The notes below the pieces were generated by a model. It did not search any database. It was not told the DNA's origin and was given only the letters and a program-made list of their open reading frames with translations. Shown here in pieces: positions 6,391 to 6,398 of a stretch of 6,398 bases of DNA. The position numbers and the translations under genes were made by a program. The stretch is from Oxalobacteraceae bacterium UBA6018 (GTDB lineage: Bacteria; Pseudomonadota; Gammaproteobacteria; Burkholderiales; Burkholderiaceae_D), in contig DIZW01000067.1 in assembly GCA_002428015.1 (NCBI GenBank), positions 1-6,398 on the forward strand. The letters run 5' to 3'. Numbering within the stretch: the stretch's first letter is position 1; each line of letters starts with the position of its first letter.

Positions 6391-6398
6391 CGTGTCCA

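Overview
The window is GC-rich and carries three convincing protein genes. All three encode exported or surface-anchored products. A PEP-CTERM (exosortase-sorted) protein, a Klebsiella-type lipoprotein pullulanase and a GH43 lipoprotein in GC-rich DNA fit a polysaccharide-degrading betaproteobacterium, most likely of the Oxalobacteraceae (Massilia/Duganella type). That placement is inferred from gene content and composition. No rRNA, tRNA or other taxonomic marker is present.

Layout: positions 1-464 hold no gene I can support, only a strong hairpin at 104-137 and three copies of TTGCGCA (284-363). A sigma-54-type -24/-12 element at 465-480 precedes a PEP-CTERM protein built from HAF-family repeats (515-1738, plus strand). 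That gene runs tail to tail into a GH43 glycosidase lipoprotein (1654-2709, minus strand), and the two coding regions overlap by 85 bp. The GH43 gene has its own sigma-70-like promoter and a palindrome near the predicted start of transcription. Next comes an intrinsic terminator (2832-2859) that ends transcription of the large type I pullulanase gene (2883-6020, minus strand). The pulA upstream region (6021-6260) contains several palindromes that could bind regulators. The right end (6259-6390) is a diverged direct repeat with a 69-bp period and no credible coding content.

Working together: pullulanase cuts alpha-1,6 branches in starch, glycogen and pullulan. The GH43 enzyme probably removes arabinose or xylose from plant hemicellulose. 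Both carry a signal peptide with an AGC lipobox followed by a glycine-rich tether, so both probably sit on the outer membrane and feed sugars to the cell. They share a strand, but the terminator and separate promoter suggest independent control. The PEP-CTERM protein is probably secreted, processed by an exosortase and retained in or released through an exopolysaccharide matrix. Its apparent sigma-54 promoter agrees with the known PrsK/PrsR-RpoN control of such genes. I see no wholly new system; the best leads are the sigma-54 element with its upstream repeats, the abnormal C-terminal tail and 3' overlap of the PEP-CTERM gene, and the transition-only repeat at the right edge.
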